64,000 nucleotides of DNA from Neobacillus drentensis (GCF_021560175.1 NZ_CP091110.1:4094501-4158500), one strand, 5' to 3'; positions 18,461-26,578 are shown, counted from the first letter of the stretch. Notes: a model not told the origin generated them from the sequence alone. Program-made: numbers and translations.

Positions 18461-18505
18461 TTGTGACGTACGTCACAAAAAAGAAGTTTGTATGTAGTTT
18501 ATAGT
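18461..18505 (+). promoter_or_regulatory. FNR box and -10 element of narK
   Basis: TTGTGACGTACGTCACAA (18461-18478) is a perfect palindrome matching the CRP/FNR consensus TGTGA-N6-TCACA. TATAGT at 18500-18505 is the -10, giving a start near 18511; the palindrome centre then sits at -41.5, the textbook position for FNR activation. Confidence 0.8.
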
Positions 18506-18567
18506 AATTACACAAGTAACACATACAGCCAATTAAAAAATCAATTACCATTTAGGGGGAAAATCAC

Positions 18568-19869
18568 ATGGCCCGAATTAATTATTGGAATCCAGAAGAT
18601 GAAAAGTTCTGGAAAGCCGAAGGAAAAAAACACGCTAACCGAAATTTATGGATCTCCGTACCATCTCTTATGCTTGCCTTTATTGTTTGGCAAATTTGGT
18701 CAGTTGTAGCCGTAAGACTGAACGACGTTGGCTTCCATTTTACAGAAGGACAATTATTATCACTTGCTGCAATCCCTGGACTTGTGGGTGCAACACTTCG
18801 CTTTGTTTATACTTTTGCAGCAGGATTTTTTGGTGGGAAAAACTGGACTGTTATCTCCACTGCCATTCTTGCAATCCCAGCTATAGGCATCGGGTTTGCT
18901 GTACAAAATCCTGAAACACCGTATTCCGTTATGTTACTACTAGCAGCACTTTGTGGTCTAGGTGGAGGAAACTTTTCATCTTCATCTGCCAATATTAGTT
19001 TCTTCTTTCCAAAGAAAGAAAAAGGTACCGCACTTGGAATTAACGGCGGCTTAGGTAATATGGGCGTTTCAGTGGTCCAATTTGTTACTCCATTAATCAT
19101 TACCTCAGGTACTTTTGCTTTCGTTGGCGGCAAGCAAGTTTTAGCTACTGGTCAAACAATGTGGTTACAGAACGCTGCTTTTATCTGGGTAATCCCAATT
19201 GCTATCATGACTATTTTGGCTATTTTTAAAATGGATAACGTACCAGGTGCTAAACAATCATTTGCTGATCAATTTGTTATTGTAAAACGAAAGCATACTT
19301 GGATTATGACTGTTTTATATGTAGCTACTTTCGGTTCATTTATTGGTTACTCTGCGGCATTCCCGCTTCTTTTAAGATCACAATTCCCTGAGCATCTTTC
19401 ACTTGCTTTCCTTGGTGCTTTAGTTGCAGCAGCAGCTAGACCTGTAGGCGGCTGGATGGCCGATAAGCTTGGTGGCGCAAAAGTGACTGCGTTTGTATTA
19501 GTCATAATGGGTATCGGTGCAGCAGGTGTCATTTATTTCTTAAGTGAAAAGCAATTTAATGGATTCTTGTTCTCTTTCTTAATCCTTTTCCTTGCATCAG
19601 GTATTGGTTCTGGCTCAACATTCCAAATGATTCCAAATATTTTTATTCCTAAAGAAGCAGCACCTGTAATTGGGTTCTCAGCAGCGTTCGCAGCATATGG
19701 ATCTTTCTTTATTCCTAAGCTTTTCGGCTGGTCTATTAATGCAACAGGAACCTACACCACTGCTTTCTATTTCTTTATTGGATTCTATGTAATCTCATTT
19801 ATTCTAAACTGGTTCTACTATCAAAGAAAAGCTACTGTTGCAAGTCCAGTAGTAAAACAAGCTAGTTAA
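18568..19869 (+). CDS. narK: Nitrate/nitrite transporter NarK
   Basis: A 433-residue, 12-helix MFS porter that imports nitrate and/or exports nitrite for anaerobic respiration. It starts MARINYWNPEDEKFWKAEGK, as NarK proteins of Bacillaceae do, and carries the nitrate signature regions GLGGGNFSSSSANISFFFP and GIGSGSTFQMIPNIF as well as the conserved Arg in GATLRFVYTF. AGGGGG precedes the ATG. It has its own FNR-controlled promoter, separate from the upstream carrier. No nitrate reductase gene is in the window. The stop is followed by a GC-rich repeat and then a terminator hairpin. Confidence 0.92.
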   Translation: MARINYWNPEDEKFWKAEGKKHANRNLWISVPSLMLAFIVWQIWSVVAVRLNDVGFHFTEGQLLSLAAIPGLVGATLRFVYTFAAGFFGGKNWTVISTAILAIPAIGIGFAVQNPETPYSVMLLLAALCGLGGGNFSSSSANISFFFPKKEKGTALGINGGLGNMGVSVVQFVTPLIITSGTFAFVGGKQVLATGQTMWLQNAAFIWVIPIAIMTILAIFKMDNVPGAKQSFADQFVIVKRKHTWIMTVLYVATFGSFIGYSAAFPLLLRSQFPEHLSLAFLGALVAAAARPVGGWMADKLGGAKVTAFVLVIMGIGAAGVIYFLSEKQFNGFLFSFLILFLASGIGSGSTFQMIPNIFIPKEAAPVIGFSAAFAAYGSFFIPKLFGWSINATGTYTTAFYFFIGFYVISFILNWFYYQRKATVASPVVKQAS

Positions 19870-19871
19870 TA

Positions 19872-20032
19872 TACAAAAGCAAAACCGACCGTTTAGCGGC
19901 GTAAGGCCTGGAGCGCTTCGACTGAGATAAAGGAAACACGAAGAGCGCTAGCGAATCGATGTTGACTTATCGCAGGGAGAAGAGTGAAGGACTCTAGCCG
20001 CTGGGAGGTGGAGGTGGAGCTGGACGTAACTA
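19872..20032 (+). repeat. GC-rich 3'-UTR repeat, divergent copy
   Basis: A GC-rich block in an AT-rich genome, beginning right after the narK stop. Its end, TGGAGCTGGACG followed shortly by AAATCTGTA, matches the ends of the repeats at 32268 and 37661; the interior differs. It lies in the same orientation as the upstream gene and before a terminator hairpin. Confidence 0.7.
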
Positions 20033-20067
20033 AATCTGTAAAAAAGGTACCCAATTCTTTAACAAAA

Positions 20068-20092
20068 AAACTGCCTAACATTTAGGCAGTTT
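20068..20092 (+). repeat. Left copy of the duplicated terminator palindrome flanking the IS
   Basis: A 25-bp palindromic sequence (arm AAACTGCCTAA, centre CAT, arm TTAGGCAGTTT), preceded by a run of A. It is identical, in the same orientation, to 21646-21670 at the other end of the insertion sequence. Confidence 0.85.
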
Positions 20093-21645
20093 CAGATTGT
20101 AGACAAAAGGCATCCGGATGTGCCAATCTGGGTGTCTTTTTGTTGTTTTTTTGCTCGTAAGAGCAAAAGTTAGGCCTATCCTATGCTTATTGCTACGCCA
20201 TTTCTGGACTTATCCAAGTCCAATTGGCCATCTTTTTTAAATTCATGGCTGCAAAAGTAAGCATCGCTTGCATGGACAATTTTTTTAGGCCTCTTAAGGT
20301 TGTCCAACGCATACCATGCTTTTCCTTGGCATCTGCAAAAACACGTTCAATGGTTTCTTTGCGTTTTGCGTAAATGCTTTTATTCTCTTGTGTCGAACGA
20401 AGATATTCGGCTTCTTCTATATGGTGTTCCCAGACATGACGCTGAATGAGTTTTTTATGTTCCTTACTCTGCGTGCATTTTGAAAGTAAGGGACATTTTT
20501 CACATTCAATCGGATTAGAGAAGTATTGACGGTAGCCTTCCTTCGTCGTAGTTGCATACTTCAATACTTGTCCTTGCGGACAGATATAACAATCGTAGTA
20601 TTCATCATAAACATATTCATATTTTTTCATGTACCCCTCTTTCGTACGAGGGCGAGTATAAGGTAAAGCAGGTGTCATATCATTTTCAAATATGTATTGG
20701 GCAATAGCAGGTGTTTTATATCCAGCATCAGCAGCAACAGCAGAAGGTTTTCCTTGTTTCTCGATTACCTTTTCCAATAGTGGTTCGAAAATGACACTAT
20801 CATGGACATTCCCAGGAGTTACAATTGCCCCTAATACAAAACCATTTCGATCAGCGGCCGCATGGAATGAGTATGCGAACTGTTTCGTACGCTCGTCTTT
20901 TACGTAATAACCACTCTCAGGGTCAGTAGTACTTTTTTTTATTTCCTTAAATTCCTCTTTCTCAAACTTATCTGGTGGAAATGGCTTTTTATCATGTTCT
21001 TCACGGTCTTTATTAATCTCTTCTTGTAGTCTTGCTTCGTATGCTTTCGTTTCTTTTCTAACTAATTTCTTCTCGAATTTATGTTTATTTGCACTTGCTT
21101 TTACATGGGTTGAATCTATAAATACATGCTCGCTACTAATCAATTTCTTATCAGAGGCTTCCTTCAAAATACGATAGAAGATCTGTTCAAATAAATCTGT
21201 ATCTTTAAAACGTCGTTCGTAATTTTTACCGAAGGTAGAGAAGTGAGGCACTTTATCATAAAATCCAAAGCCTAAGAACCAACGATAAGCCAAATTTGTT
21301 TCGATTTCTTCAATAGTTCTTCGCATAGATCGAATACCGAAGGTGTATTGGATGAATGCCATCTTAATTAATATCACAGGATCAATGCTTGGGCGTCCTC
21401 TTTCAGTAGAATACATTTCTTGAACCAGGGGATAGATAAATGAAAAATCAATAGAAGCTTCTAACTTGCGTACTAAATGGTTGGCCGGCACAAGTTGTTC
21501 TAAAGCTATCATTTCTAATTGGTCACGATTTATCTGTGTATTCTTACTTAACATCTTATCCACCTCAAAAAAATTATCTATATCCCAATTATACAAAAAA
21601 GACTGCCTACAAACCCTTAATTTTTTCGGATTTGTCGACAGTCTG
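20093..21645 (-). mobile_element. IS1182-family insertion sequence in a terminator
   Basis: About 1.55 kb with a single transposase gene. The inner ends are imperfect inverted repeats, CAGATTGTAGACAAA on the left and CAGACTGTCGACAAA on the right. Immediately outside lie two identical 25-bp palindromes that together read as one split bidirectional terminator: the left copy keeps the A run and the right copy keeps the T run. The element has therefore inserted into the terminator of the LysM-3D gene and duplicated its stem. Confidence 0.88.
20193..21554 (-). CDS. IS1182-family transposase
   Basis: A 453-residue DDE transposase. The N-terminal DUF772-type domain (RGRPSIDPVILIKMAFIQY, then FGIRSMRRTIEEIETNLAYR) is followed by the catalytic core: VFIDSTHVKA holds the first Asp, AVAADAGYKTP the second, and the Glu lies in KETIERVFADAKEKHGMRW. 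A Cys-rich insertion (CYICPQGQ, CEKCPLLSKC) is usual in this family. The start is the ATG at 21552-21554 after AGGTGG; the longer frame upstream runs through the inverted repeat. The frame is intact, so the copy may be active. Confidence 0.9.
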   Translation of the reverse strand: MLSKNTQINRDQLEMIALEQLVPANHLVRKLEASIDFSFIYPLVQEMYSTERGRPSIDPVILIKMAFIQYTFGIRSMRRTIEEIETNLAYRWFLGFGFYDKVPHFSTFGKNYERRFKDTDLFEQIFYRILKEASDKKLISSEHVFIDSTHVKASANKHKFEKKLVRKETKAYEARLQEEINKDREEHDKKPFPPDKFEKEEFKEIKKSTTDPESGYYVKDERTKQFAYSFHAAADRNGFVLGAIVTPGNVHDSVIFEPLLEKVIEKQGKPSAVAADAGYKTPAIAQYIFENDMTPALPYTRPRTKEGYMKKYEYVYDEYYDCYICPQGQVLKYATTTKEGYRQYFSNPIECEKCPLLSKCTQSKEHKKLIQRHVWEHHIEEAEYLRSTQENKSIYAKRKETIERVFADAKEKHGMRWTTLRGLKKLSMQAMLTFAAMNLKKMANWTWISPEMA

Positions 21646-21670
21646 AAACTGCCTAACATTTAGGCAGTTT
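21646..21670 (+). repeat. Right copy of the duplicated terminator palindrome
   Basis: Identical to 20068-20092 and followed by eight T residues. As it stands it still provides a hairpin just behind the stop of the LysM-3D gene at 21674. Confidence 0.85.
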
Positions 21671-21673
21671 TTT

Positions 21674-22582
21674 TTAATCGATTATTTTTATTGTAATGTG
21701 TTTATTACCCCATTTTAGCGCTTCATGCTCTGTGGATATAAATACATCGATTCTGTTTCCCTTAATAGCGCCGCCTGTATCTGCAGCAGTCGCCACACCG
21801 TAGCCTTCTACATAGACTTTACTTCCAAGTGGTATAACTTTTGGGTCCACGGCGATTACCTTCGCATTAGGGTTGGCTTTTAAATCTACACCTGTTGCGG
21901 TTGTTCCTGAACATCCTTCACAAGAAGCTGTATAGGCTGTCGCCTTTACCGTAATTTCTTTTGCATCATTATCTTCACTGCTTGCTGCTTTAGCTGGCTG
22001 TGCACTCGGAGCTTGCTGCGAAGGTTGAGCAGCCGAAATCGCTTTAGCTGATTCTGCAACCTGAACTGGGGTTGCAGGCTGGGGTGCCGAAGCTGTTGCC
22101 GGAATCGTTGTCTTTTGCGACTCAGTTGATGTTACAATTGATTTTGCAACCGGCTTTTCTAAATTACTTGTTACCGTATTTTCTGTGTTGCTGCCTGGTG
22201 CCTCCGCATTTTTAACACTATCCGTCACTTCATCATATATAATGAGCTTTAAGCCTGGATGAATAAGGTCTGTATTCAGTTTATTCCAATCTTTAATTTG
22301 ATTTACTTGTACTTGATAGGTTAAAGCAATATCTCCTAGTGTATCATCCTGCTGAACTGTATATTGTTTTTCAGTTGCAATCGTTAATACATCTCCTGGA
22401 TGAATCAGGCTAGTAGAAAGATGATTCCAGTTTTGAATATCTTCTACAGATGTATTATGTACTTGTGATAGATCCCAAAGGGTATCCCCTTCTTTAACCG
22501 TGATTTCTTCCGCATGAACATTAGCGCCTACAGTCCCTGAGAGTGCAGCAACTGCTAGGAATGCTTTTATTTTTTTTATCAT
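21674..22582 (-). CDS. Exported LysM and 3D domain cell-wall protein (YocH-like)
   Basis: A 302-residue secreted protein likely acting on peptidoglycan. The signal peptide is cleaved after about residue 24 (NVHA). Two LysM repeats follow (TVKEGDTLWDLS at about 27-70, TVQQDDTLGDIALTY at about 74-116), then a Pro/Thr/Ala/Gln linker of some 90 residues, then a 3D domain with the conserved Asp residues (VKATAYTASCEG, VIAVDPKVIPLGSKVYV, TAADTGGAIKGNRIDVF). Proteins of this layout, such as YocH, have muralytic or wall-binding roles and are often WalR-controlled; no clear WalR box was found upstream. GGAGG precedes the ATG. Confidence 0.88.
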   Translation of the reverse strand: MIKKIKAFLAVAALSGTVGANVHAEEITVKEGDTLWDLSQVHNTSVEDIQNWNHLSTSLIHPGDVLTIATEKQYTVQQDDTLGDIALTYQVQVNQIKDWNKLNTDLIHPGLKLIIYDEVTDSVKNAEAPGSNTENTVTSNLEKPVAKSIVTSTESQKTTIPATASAPQPATPVQVAESAKAISAAQPSQQAPSAQPAKAASSEDNDAKEITVKATAYTASCEGCSGTTATGVDLKANPNAKVIAVDPKVIPLGSKVYVEGYGVATAADTGGAIKGNRIDVFISTEHEALKWGNKHITIKIID

Positions 22583-22741
22583 TTCTATATTCCTCCCATG
22601 TTCTTTCGCTTGCTAACTGTTCTCATCATAACATGTTTTTTTCCGAGAAAAAGAACAGGGGGATGTTAATTGGTTTACAAGAATGGCAATTATATTACAA
22701 TAATATTTCTGAGTAACTGTATATTTTGAAATTTGTATAGT

Positions 22742-22776
22742 AAAAAAAACAGTGCAGCGTACCGACTGCACTGTTT
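22742..22776 (-). terminator. Rho-independent terminator of the formate dehydrogenase gene
   Basis: AACAGTGCAG pairs with CTGCACTGTT around 8 nt and a T run follows on the minus strand, directly after the stop at 22788. Confidence 0.88.
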
Positions 22777-22787
22777 TTTCGCTGATC

Positions 22788-24848
22788 CTAAGACAACTTC
22801 GTTATAGCAACAGCACAAGCTTTGTATTCTGCAGTGCCTGAAATTGGATCATATTCATTTAAGGTTAAAACATTTGTTGGTGTTTCGCTCCAATGGAAGC
22901 TCATAAATACAAGGCCGGGAACAACTTGTTCAGTAACTTTTGTCTTTACCAGAAGATCCCCTCGGCGGGAACGAACCTGTACCACCTCACCATCCGCTAT
23001 CCCAAGGGAGCTGGCATCATCCGGATGGATATCAACAGTTTCTTCTGTTTGTTTTACTTTAACACCTGATGCATAGTAACGGGTCTGTGAATGGGTATTA
23101 TATGACTCATAGCGCCTGCCTGTTGTTAACGTAAACGGATATTCCTCATCCGGCAATTCTAATGGTTCTGTATAATCAACAGGAACAAATGGTGATTTTT
23201 TAACGTCTGAAGCTTGTTTATGGAACCGTTCATGCAGGATGAAGGTACCTGGATGATTCTCATTTGGACATGGATAATGGATACTATATTCTTCCTCCAA
23301 ACGTTCATATGAAATCCCACCATACAGCTCCCAAGCAAGTTTTCTAACCTCATTCCAAATTTCCTCGCTATTTTGATAATGCATTGGGTAACCCATTAAA
23401 GTAGCAAGGTCACAAAGAATTTCCCAATCTTCCTTAGTATTGGGGTGTGGTTCTACGGCTTTTCGAACCCGCTGGATTCGACGATCTGTATTGGTATATG
23501 TTCCATCCACTTCTCCCCAAGAACGCGCCGGTAAAACAACGTCTGCCATTTTGGCTGTTTCTGTTAAGAAAATATCTTGGACAATTAATAAATCAAGTTT
23601 TTCAAATAACGTTTTAGTATGATTCATATGAACATCCGCTAAAAGAGGATTTTCACCAATTATATAAAGAGCCTCTAACTCTCCCATCTCTATACGATCA
23701 AAGGTACGTGTTTGCGTATCTCCAGGGTGTGGGTTCAGTTCCACCCCCCACTCTTTCTCATATCGGGCACGAAACTCATCATTAGCTAAACTCATCGCTC
23801 CGGCAAGCTGATTAGGCAGACAGCCCATATCACCTGCCCCTTGGACATTATTTTGCCCTCTTAACGGCATAATCCCGGTTCCTGGTTTACCGATGTTTCC
23901 TGTTAATAAAGCTAAATTCGCAATATCAAATACATTATTTACACCACAATGGTGCTCTGTAATTCCTAATGTATAGGCAATCATTGAACCACTTGAAGTT
24001 GCATACTCTCTAGCCGTTGTTACAATATCCTCAGCGGATAGACCGGTAATCATGGCCGCATATTCAGGTGTATAAGGTTCAACCTGATTTTCCAGACGGT
24101 CAAAATCTATTGTAAAATTCTTAATAAACTCAGGATTGTAAAGACCTTCTTTTAAAATAACTCGTATGAAAGCATTGATAAGAGCTATATCGGTTCCTAC
24201 ATTAATCTGTAAATGCCGGTGAGCTACTTTAACCATATCAATTTTCCGAGGATCGATGACAATGATTTTTAATCCTGACTTAACAGCCTTTTTCATGCGG
24301 TTCGCAATGATGGGATGGGCATCCGACGTATTAGAACCCATCAATAATAGTACTTCTGCCTTATCAAAATCCTCTAAGGTATTGGTTGGGGAACCGCTTC
24401 CAAAAATAGTTGCCAGACCGGCAACACTCGGTGCGTGTCACGTTCGGTTACAGCCATCAATGTTATTGCTTTGAATAACCGTCCGCATAAATTTTTGCGT
24501 TACATAATTTGATTCATTTGTACTTCGTGCACAAGCAAACATACTGATGGCATTAGGCCCCCATGTAGTTTTAATTTCTGATAATTTATTGGCAATGTAT
24601 TGATAAGCCTCTTCCCAGGTTGCTTTCATTAATTGTCCTGATACCCGTATTAACGGTGAAGTCAATCGACTTTTTGCATGTACATATTCATAAGCAAATG
24701 CCCCTTTTACACAAGTCTGCCCCTTATTAACCGGAGCATCTTTATCTCCACGGATTTTCACTATTTTATTGTCCGCCACTTCTAAGACAAGGCCGCAGCC
24801 AGTTCCGCAGTACCCGCAAATTGTCTTAACCAATTTCGTATCTTCCAC
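22788..24848 (-). CDS. fdhF: Selenocysteine-containing formate dehydrogenase, catalytic subunit
   Basis: A molybdopterin enzyme oxidising formate to CO2, 686 residues if the TGA at 24438-24440 is read as selenocysteine (residue 137). The N terminus holds a 4Fe-4S site (CGYCGTGC and the Cys of GQTCVKGAF), then the active-site segment DGCNRT-Sec-HAPSVAGL, which aligns with the E. coli FdhF Sec140 context, then bis-MGD-binding domains (NVQGAGDMGCLPNQL, ATTGRRYESYN in the C-terminal part). Length matches E. coli FdhF (715) rather than the 980-residue YrhE type. The GTG start at 24846-24848 follows GGGGAGGGG. The frame is continuous on both sides of the TGA and a SECIS hairpin follows, so this is not a pseudogene. 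Confidence 0.93.
24402..24440 (-). promoter_or_regulatory. SECIS element directing selenocysteine insertion
   Basis: Starting at the TGA (24438-24440), 18 nt later, comes the loop GGTCT closed by a perfect 6-bp stem, GTTGCC-GGTCT-GGCAAC (24409-24425). The E. coli fdhF SECIS has the same GGUCU apical loop and, as I recall it, the same 18-nt spacing, which is what SelB recognises. Confidence 0.9.
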
Positions 24849-24960
24849 GTAATCCCCTCCCCAAAGAATCATATAACCTATATATTCATCATAGTCGATT
24901 TATATCAATTGTAGCTTCTAAATTGTTAATAATTATTGAAGGAAATTTAAGGAAAATTGC

Positions 24961-24990
24961 AAAAAAAAAAACGAGAGTTCCCTCTCGTTT
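24961..24990 (-). terminator. Original terminator of the histidine kinase gene, now displaced
   Basis: AAACGAGAG pairs with CTCTCGTTT around GGAA and a long T run follows on the minus strand. It sits immediately behind the duplicated 3' end of the kinase gene (stop codon at 24989-24991), so it must have been that gene's terminator before the 4.5-kb insertion. Confidence 0.85.
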
Positions 24991-25056
24991 AAGCAATTTT
25001 GGCAGGTAATAAAATATTAAAGGTTGTTCCTTTATTAGGTCCGCTTTCCACAAACA
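24988..25056 (-). repeat. Left attachment repeat (attL)
   Basis: A copy of the last 22 codons of the histidine kinase gene with its stop codon, differing from 29454-29522 only at 25041 (C against T, changing Glu to Gly in the SEPNKG motif). Beyond 25056 similarity ends abruptly. Confidence 0.88.
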
Positions 25057-25110
25057 ACCTCTCATTAAATCTTTATTTCCTCTAAGAAGGAAGCAGCCCT
25101 TTCCGAAGTG

Positions 25111-25287
25111 TTATAACAGTGCAATAAGTAATCCAAATAATACTAATCCAAACAAGGTCGCTTTAACTTCATTTGGAATCATCCGTTCTTTTACAATAAA
25201 AGAACCATATGACCCCTTTACCTTAACTAATTTGATTGATTGTGGCTTTTCCTCATTAAATGAAACAAACCTTCCTTTCTTACTCAC
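25111..25287 (-). CDS. Small membrane-anchored protein of the element, 58 residues
   Basis: Not recognised. The protein would start VSKKGRFVSFNEEKPQSIKL, with a basic middle and a single C-terminal membrane helix (TLFGLVLFGLLIALL), so it would be tail-anchored. The GTG at 25285-25287 lacks a well-placed ribosome binding site (AGGTAGGA is about 18 nt away), so the start is uncertain and ATA two codons upstream is the only other near option. It is the last gene of the element before attL. Confidence 0.4.
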   Translation of the reverse strand: MSKKGRFVSFNEEKPQSIKLVKVKGSYGSFIVKERMIPNEVKATLFGLVLFGLLIALL

Positions 25288-25514
25288 GTGGTATATGGAC
25301 TTTTCCTACCTCTCCCTTTGACTCTTATAATTTAGTTTTTCTGTTTTTAATTTAGGTATAAAAGACACCTCCACTGTGGATTTTTATGTGCTTGTCCAAT
25401 GATGCTAATATACTTTGTCCCCAGGATATAAAATTTTATACCATTAAACTATAAAAATATTTTTAATATTAATTAAGTTGATAATAGATTGATATTTAAT
25501 ATGAATTAAGTTAA

Positions 25515-25542
25515 TAAAAAAAGAGTGGCTTTGTGACCACTC
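25515..25542 (-). terminator. Terminator of the element's small-gene operon
   Basis: GAGTGG pairs with CCACTC and a T run follows on the minus strand, overlapping the stop at 25541. Confidence 0.75.
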
Positions 25543-25705
25543 ATTTTCCAATAATATACTTACTTTTCAATAACCGCTTGATCAATCTCTCTATGTCAAA
25601 CTCCCCAACATAAGTTACGCTTCCTAAACCTTCAATATAATAAGTTTCCTCTTTAGGTTTAATTGTCCTTGAAATCTCTTTTTCATTATTTTCCTTGTTC
25701 ATCAT
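25541..25705 (-). CDS. Small element protein, 54 residues
   Basis: Not recognised. It begins MMNKENNEKEISRTIKPKEE, with a short beta-like segment (TYYIEGLGSVTYVG) and a basic helix (FDIERLIKRLLKSKYII). It overlaps the upstream gene by 20 nt and has AAGAAGGA before its ATG inside that gene, a sign of translational coupling. It is the third of three overlapping genes and ends in a terminator. The layout resembles accessory genes of small phages and satellites. Confidence 0.6.
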   Translation of the reverse strand: MMNKENNEKEISRTIKPKEETYYIEGLGSVTYVGEFDIERLIKRLLKSKYIIGK

Positions 25706-25868
25706 ATTCCTTCTTTTCTTTTGTTTGATGGTACAAGTTAATTATCGCCTTAGCCATTAATTCTAAGTTAGGTGCATTTCTCCTTGTTAGTTTACATGGT
25801 GGCATACGTTTACCGGTTATTTTTGAGTAGACAATTTTCTCTACATTATCTTGCTTATTTTTCTTCAT
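25686..25868 (-). CDS. Small element protein, 60 residues
   Basis: Not recognised. A basic protein, MKKNKQDNVEKIVYSKITGK, then RMPPCKLTRRNAPNLELMA, and an Ala/Ile helix (KAIINLYHQTKEKK). One Cys only, no membrane segment. It overlaps the genes on both sides (14 nt upstream, 20 nt downstream), so it is coupled within the operon transcribed from the promoter at 26343-26371. Confidence 0.55.
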   Translation of the reverse strand: MKKNKQDNVEKIVYSKITGKRMPPCKLTRRNAPNLELMAKAIINLYHQTKEKKEYDEQGK

Positions 25869-25983
25869 TTTTCTTTTCTTCTTTCTTTTCCTTATAGGGT
25901 CCTATTGAAAGTAGATATTTTGCAAGTGTAAGACCAGTCGTTTCCTTGCTGACTGTCTCAGTTATTTTAATTTGTTTTTTCAT
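25855..25983 (-). CDS. Small element protein, 42 residues
   Basis: Not recognised. It begins MKKQIKITETVSKETTGLTL and ends in a strongly charged Lys/Glu tail. GAAGGGTAAAGGGG precedes the ATG at 25981-25983. It overlaps the next gene by 14 nt, and three small genes follow one another in overlapping frames, which supports real translation despite their size. Confidence 0.5.
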   Translation of the reverse strand: MKKQIKITETVSKETTGLTLAKYLLSIGPYKEKKEEKKNEEK

Positions 25984-26043
25984 TCCCCTTTACCCTTCAC
26001 CTTACCTATTAATTCCATGATTTAAATATTAAAACCTTTAATT

Positions 26044-26310
26044 CTATTTCAATCCAACATATTCTTTTAAAATTCGTTCCCCTTCTTCGTCAAGGTCGCA
26101 ATAAACATTGCCCTTGTCATCTTTAATTTTCGGCAGAAGCGGAAGATTTAGTATTGATCCATCAACATAAGATATACTGATATTTAATTTGACAGCATCA
26201 AATATTTTCTCTAATGCTGAGAGGTCTTTTACTATCCTTTTTATGCTAAATTCCCCCATTGCACGGCTCTTAATATGGAATTTTATAACAGGAAATTCTG
26301 AATCGGTCAT
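26044..26310 (-). CDS. Element protein, 88 residues, soluble
   Basis: Not recognised. MTDSEFPVIKFHIKSRAMG is followed by an amphipathic helix (RIVKDLSALEKIFDAV), a beta-rich middle (LNISISYVDGSILNLP) and an acidic end (CDLDEEGERILKEYVGLK). I used the ATG at 26308-26310 with GGAGGTG 12 nt upstream; a TTG seven codons earlier sits inside the ribosome binding site. It is the first gene behind the strong promoter at 26343-26371 and so probably the most highly expressed gene of the element. Confidence 0.6.
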   Translation of the reverse strand: MTDSEFPVIKFHIKSRAMGEFSIKRIVKDLSALEKIFDAVKLNISISYVDGSILNLPLLPKIKDDKGNVYCDLDEEGERILKEYVGLK

Positions 26311-26342
26311 ATGATTAAAAAACACCTCCAAGTCCGTTAAGA

Positions 26343-26371
26343 ATTATATCCGAATAAAATAACGTTGTCAA
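26343..26371 (-). promoter_or_regulatory. Consensus promoter of the element's minus-strand operon
   Basis: TTGACA (complement of 26366-26371), 17 bp, TATAAT (complement of 26343-26348): a perfect sigma-A promoter on the minus strand, 30-odd bases before the GGAGGTG of the first gene. The 15-mer AATTAAGTTGATAAT lies just behind the -35 (26389-26403) and again at 25471-25485, and may be an operator. Confidence 0.8.
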
Positions 26372-26437
26372 AATTTTCAGTTAATAATAATTAAGTTGAT
26401 AATCATCAATATTTTCACACATTAACGCTTTAAATGG

Positions 26438-26466
26438 TTGATACAATTTTCAGACAATGGTAATAT
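26438..26466 (+). promoter_or_regulatory. Promoter of the candidate small RNA
   Basis: TTGATA (26438-26443), 17 bp, TAATAT (26461-26466), giving a start near 26473. It points away from the minus-strand operon promoter, making a divergent pair 67 bp apart. Confidence 0.65.
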
Positions 26467-26472
26467 ATTCAC

Positions 26473-26578
26473 ATGTTTAAATTCTTCGGAGTTTAGACCT
26501 CCTAATTAGGCTTAGCCTAGACCACTAAGCCCCCAATTTTACCTTTGATCATTTGGTCAAGGGTCTTTTTCTTTTCAT
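26473..26578 (+). ncRNA. Candidate small RNA of about 105 nt
   Basis: No open frame of note, but a good promoter at one end and a rho-independent terminator at the other. Predicted hairpins: GGAG/CTCC (26488-26502), GGCTTAG/CTAAGCC with a 9-nt loop (26509-26531), and a terminator ACCTTTGA/TCAAGGGT (26541-26564) followed by CTTTTTCTTTT. The segment GACCTCCTAA is complementary to a Shine-Dalgarno sequence. It is the only transcript in this part of the element on the plus strand. Confidence 0.6.

Noticed and set aside
22600..22740. WalR box before the YocH-like gene
   Set aside because: TGTAAT and TGTAAA half-sites occur but not with the required five-base spacing.
24430..24450. Formate dehydrogenase as a pseudogene broken by a nonsense mutation
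   Set aside because: The stop is TGA at the exact Sec/Cys catalytic position, the frame continues without a shift, and a GGTCT-loop hairpin follows at SECIS spacing; SelU is in the same window.
24988..25056. The 69-bp kinase-end copy as a fragment of another kinase gene
   Set aside because: Similarity stops sharply at 25056, the terminator follows the stop codon, and an integrase lies beside the other copy; an attachment site explains all of this.
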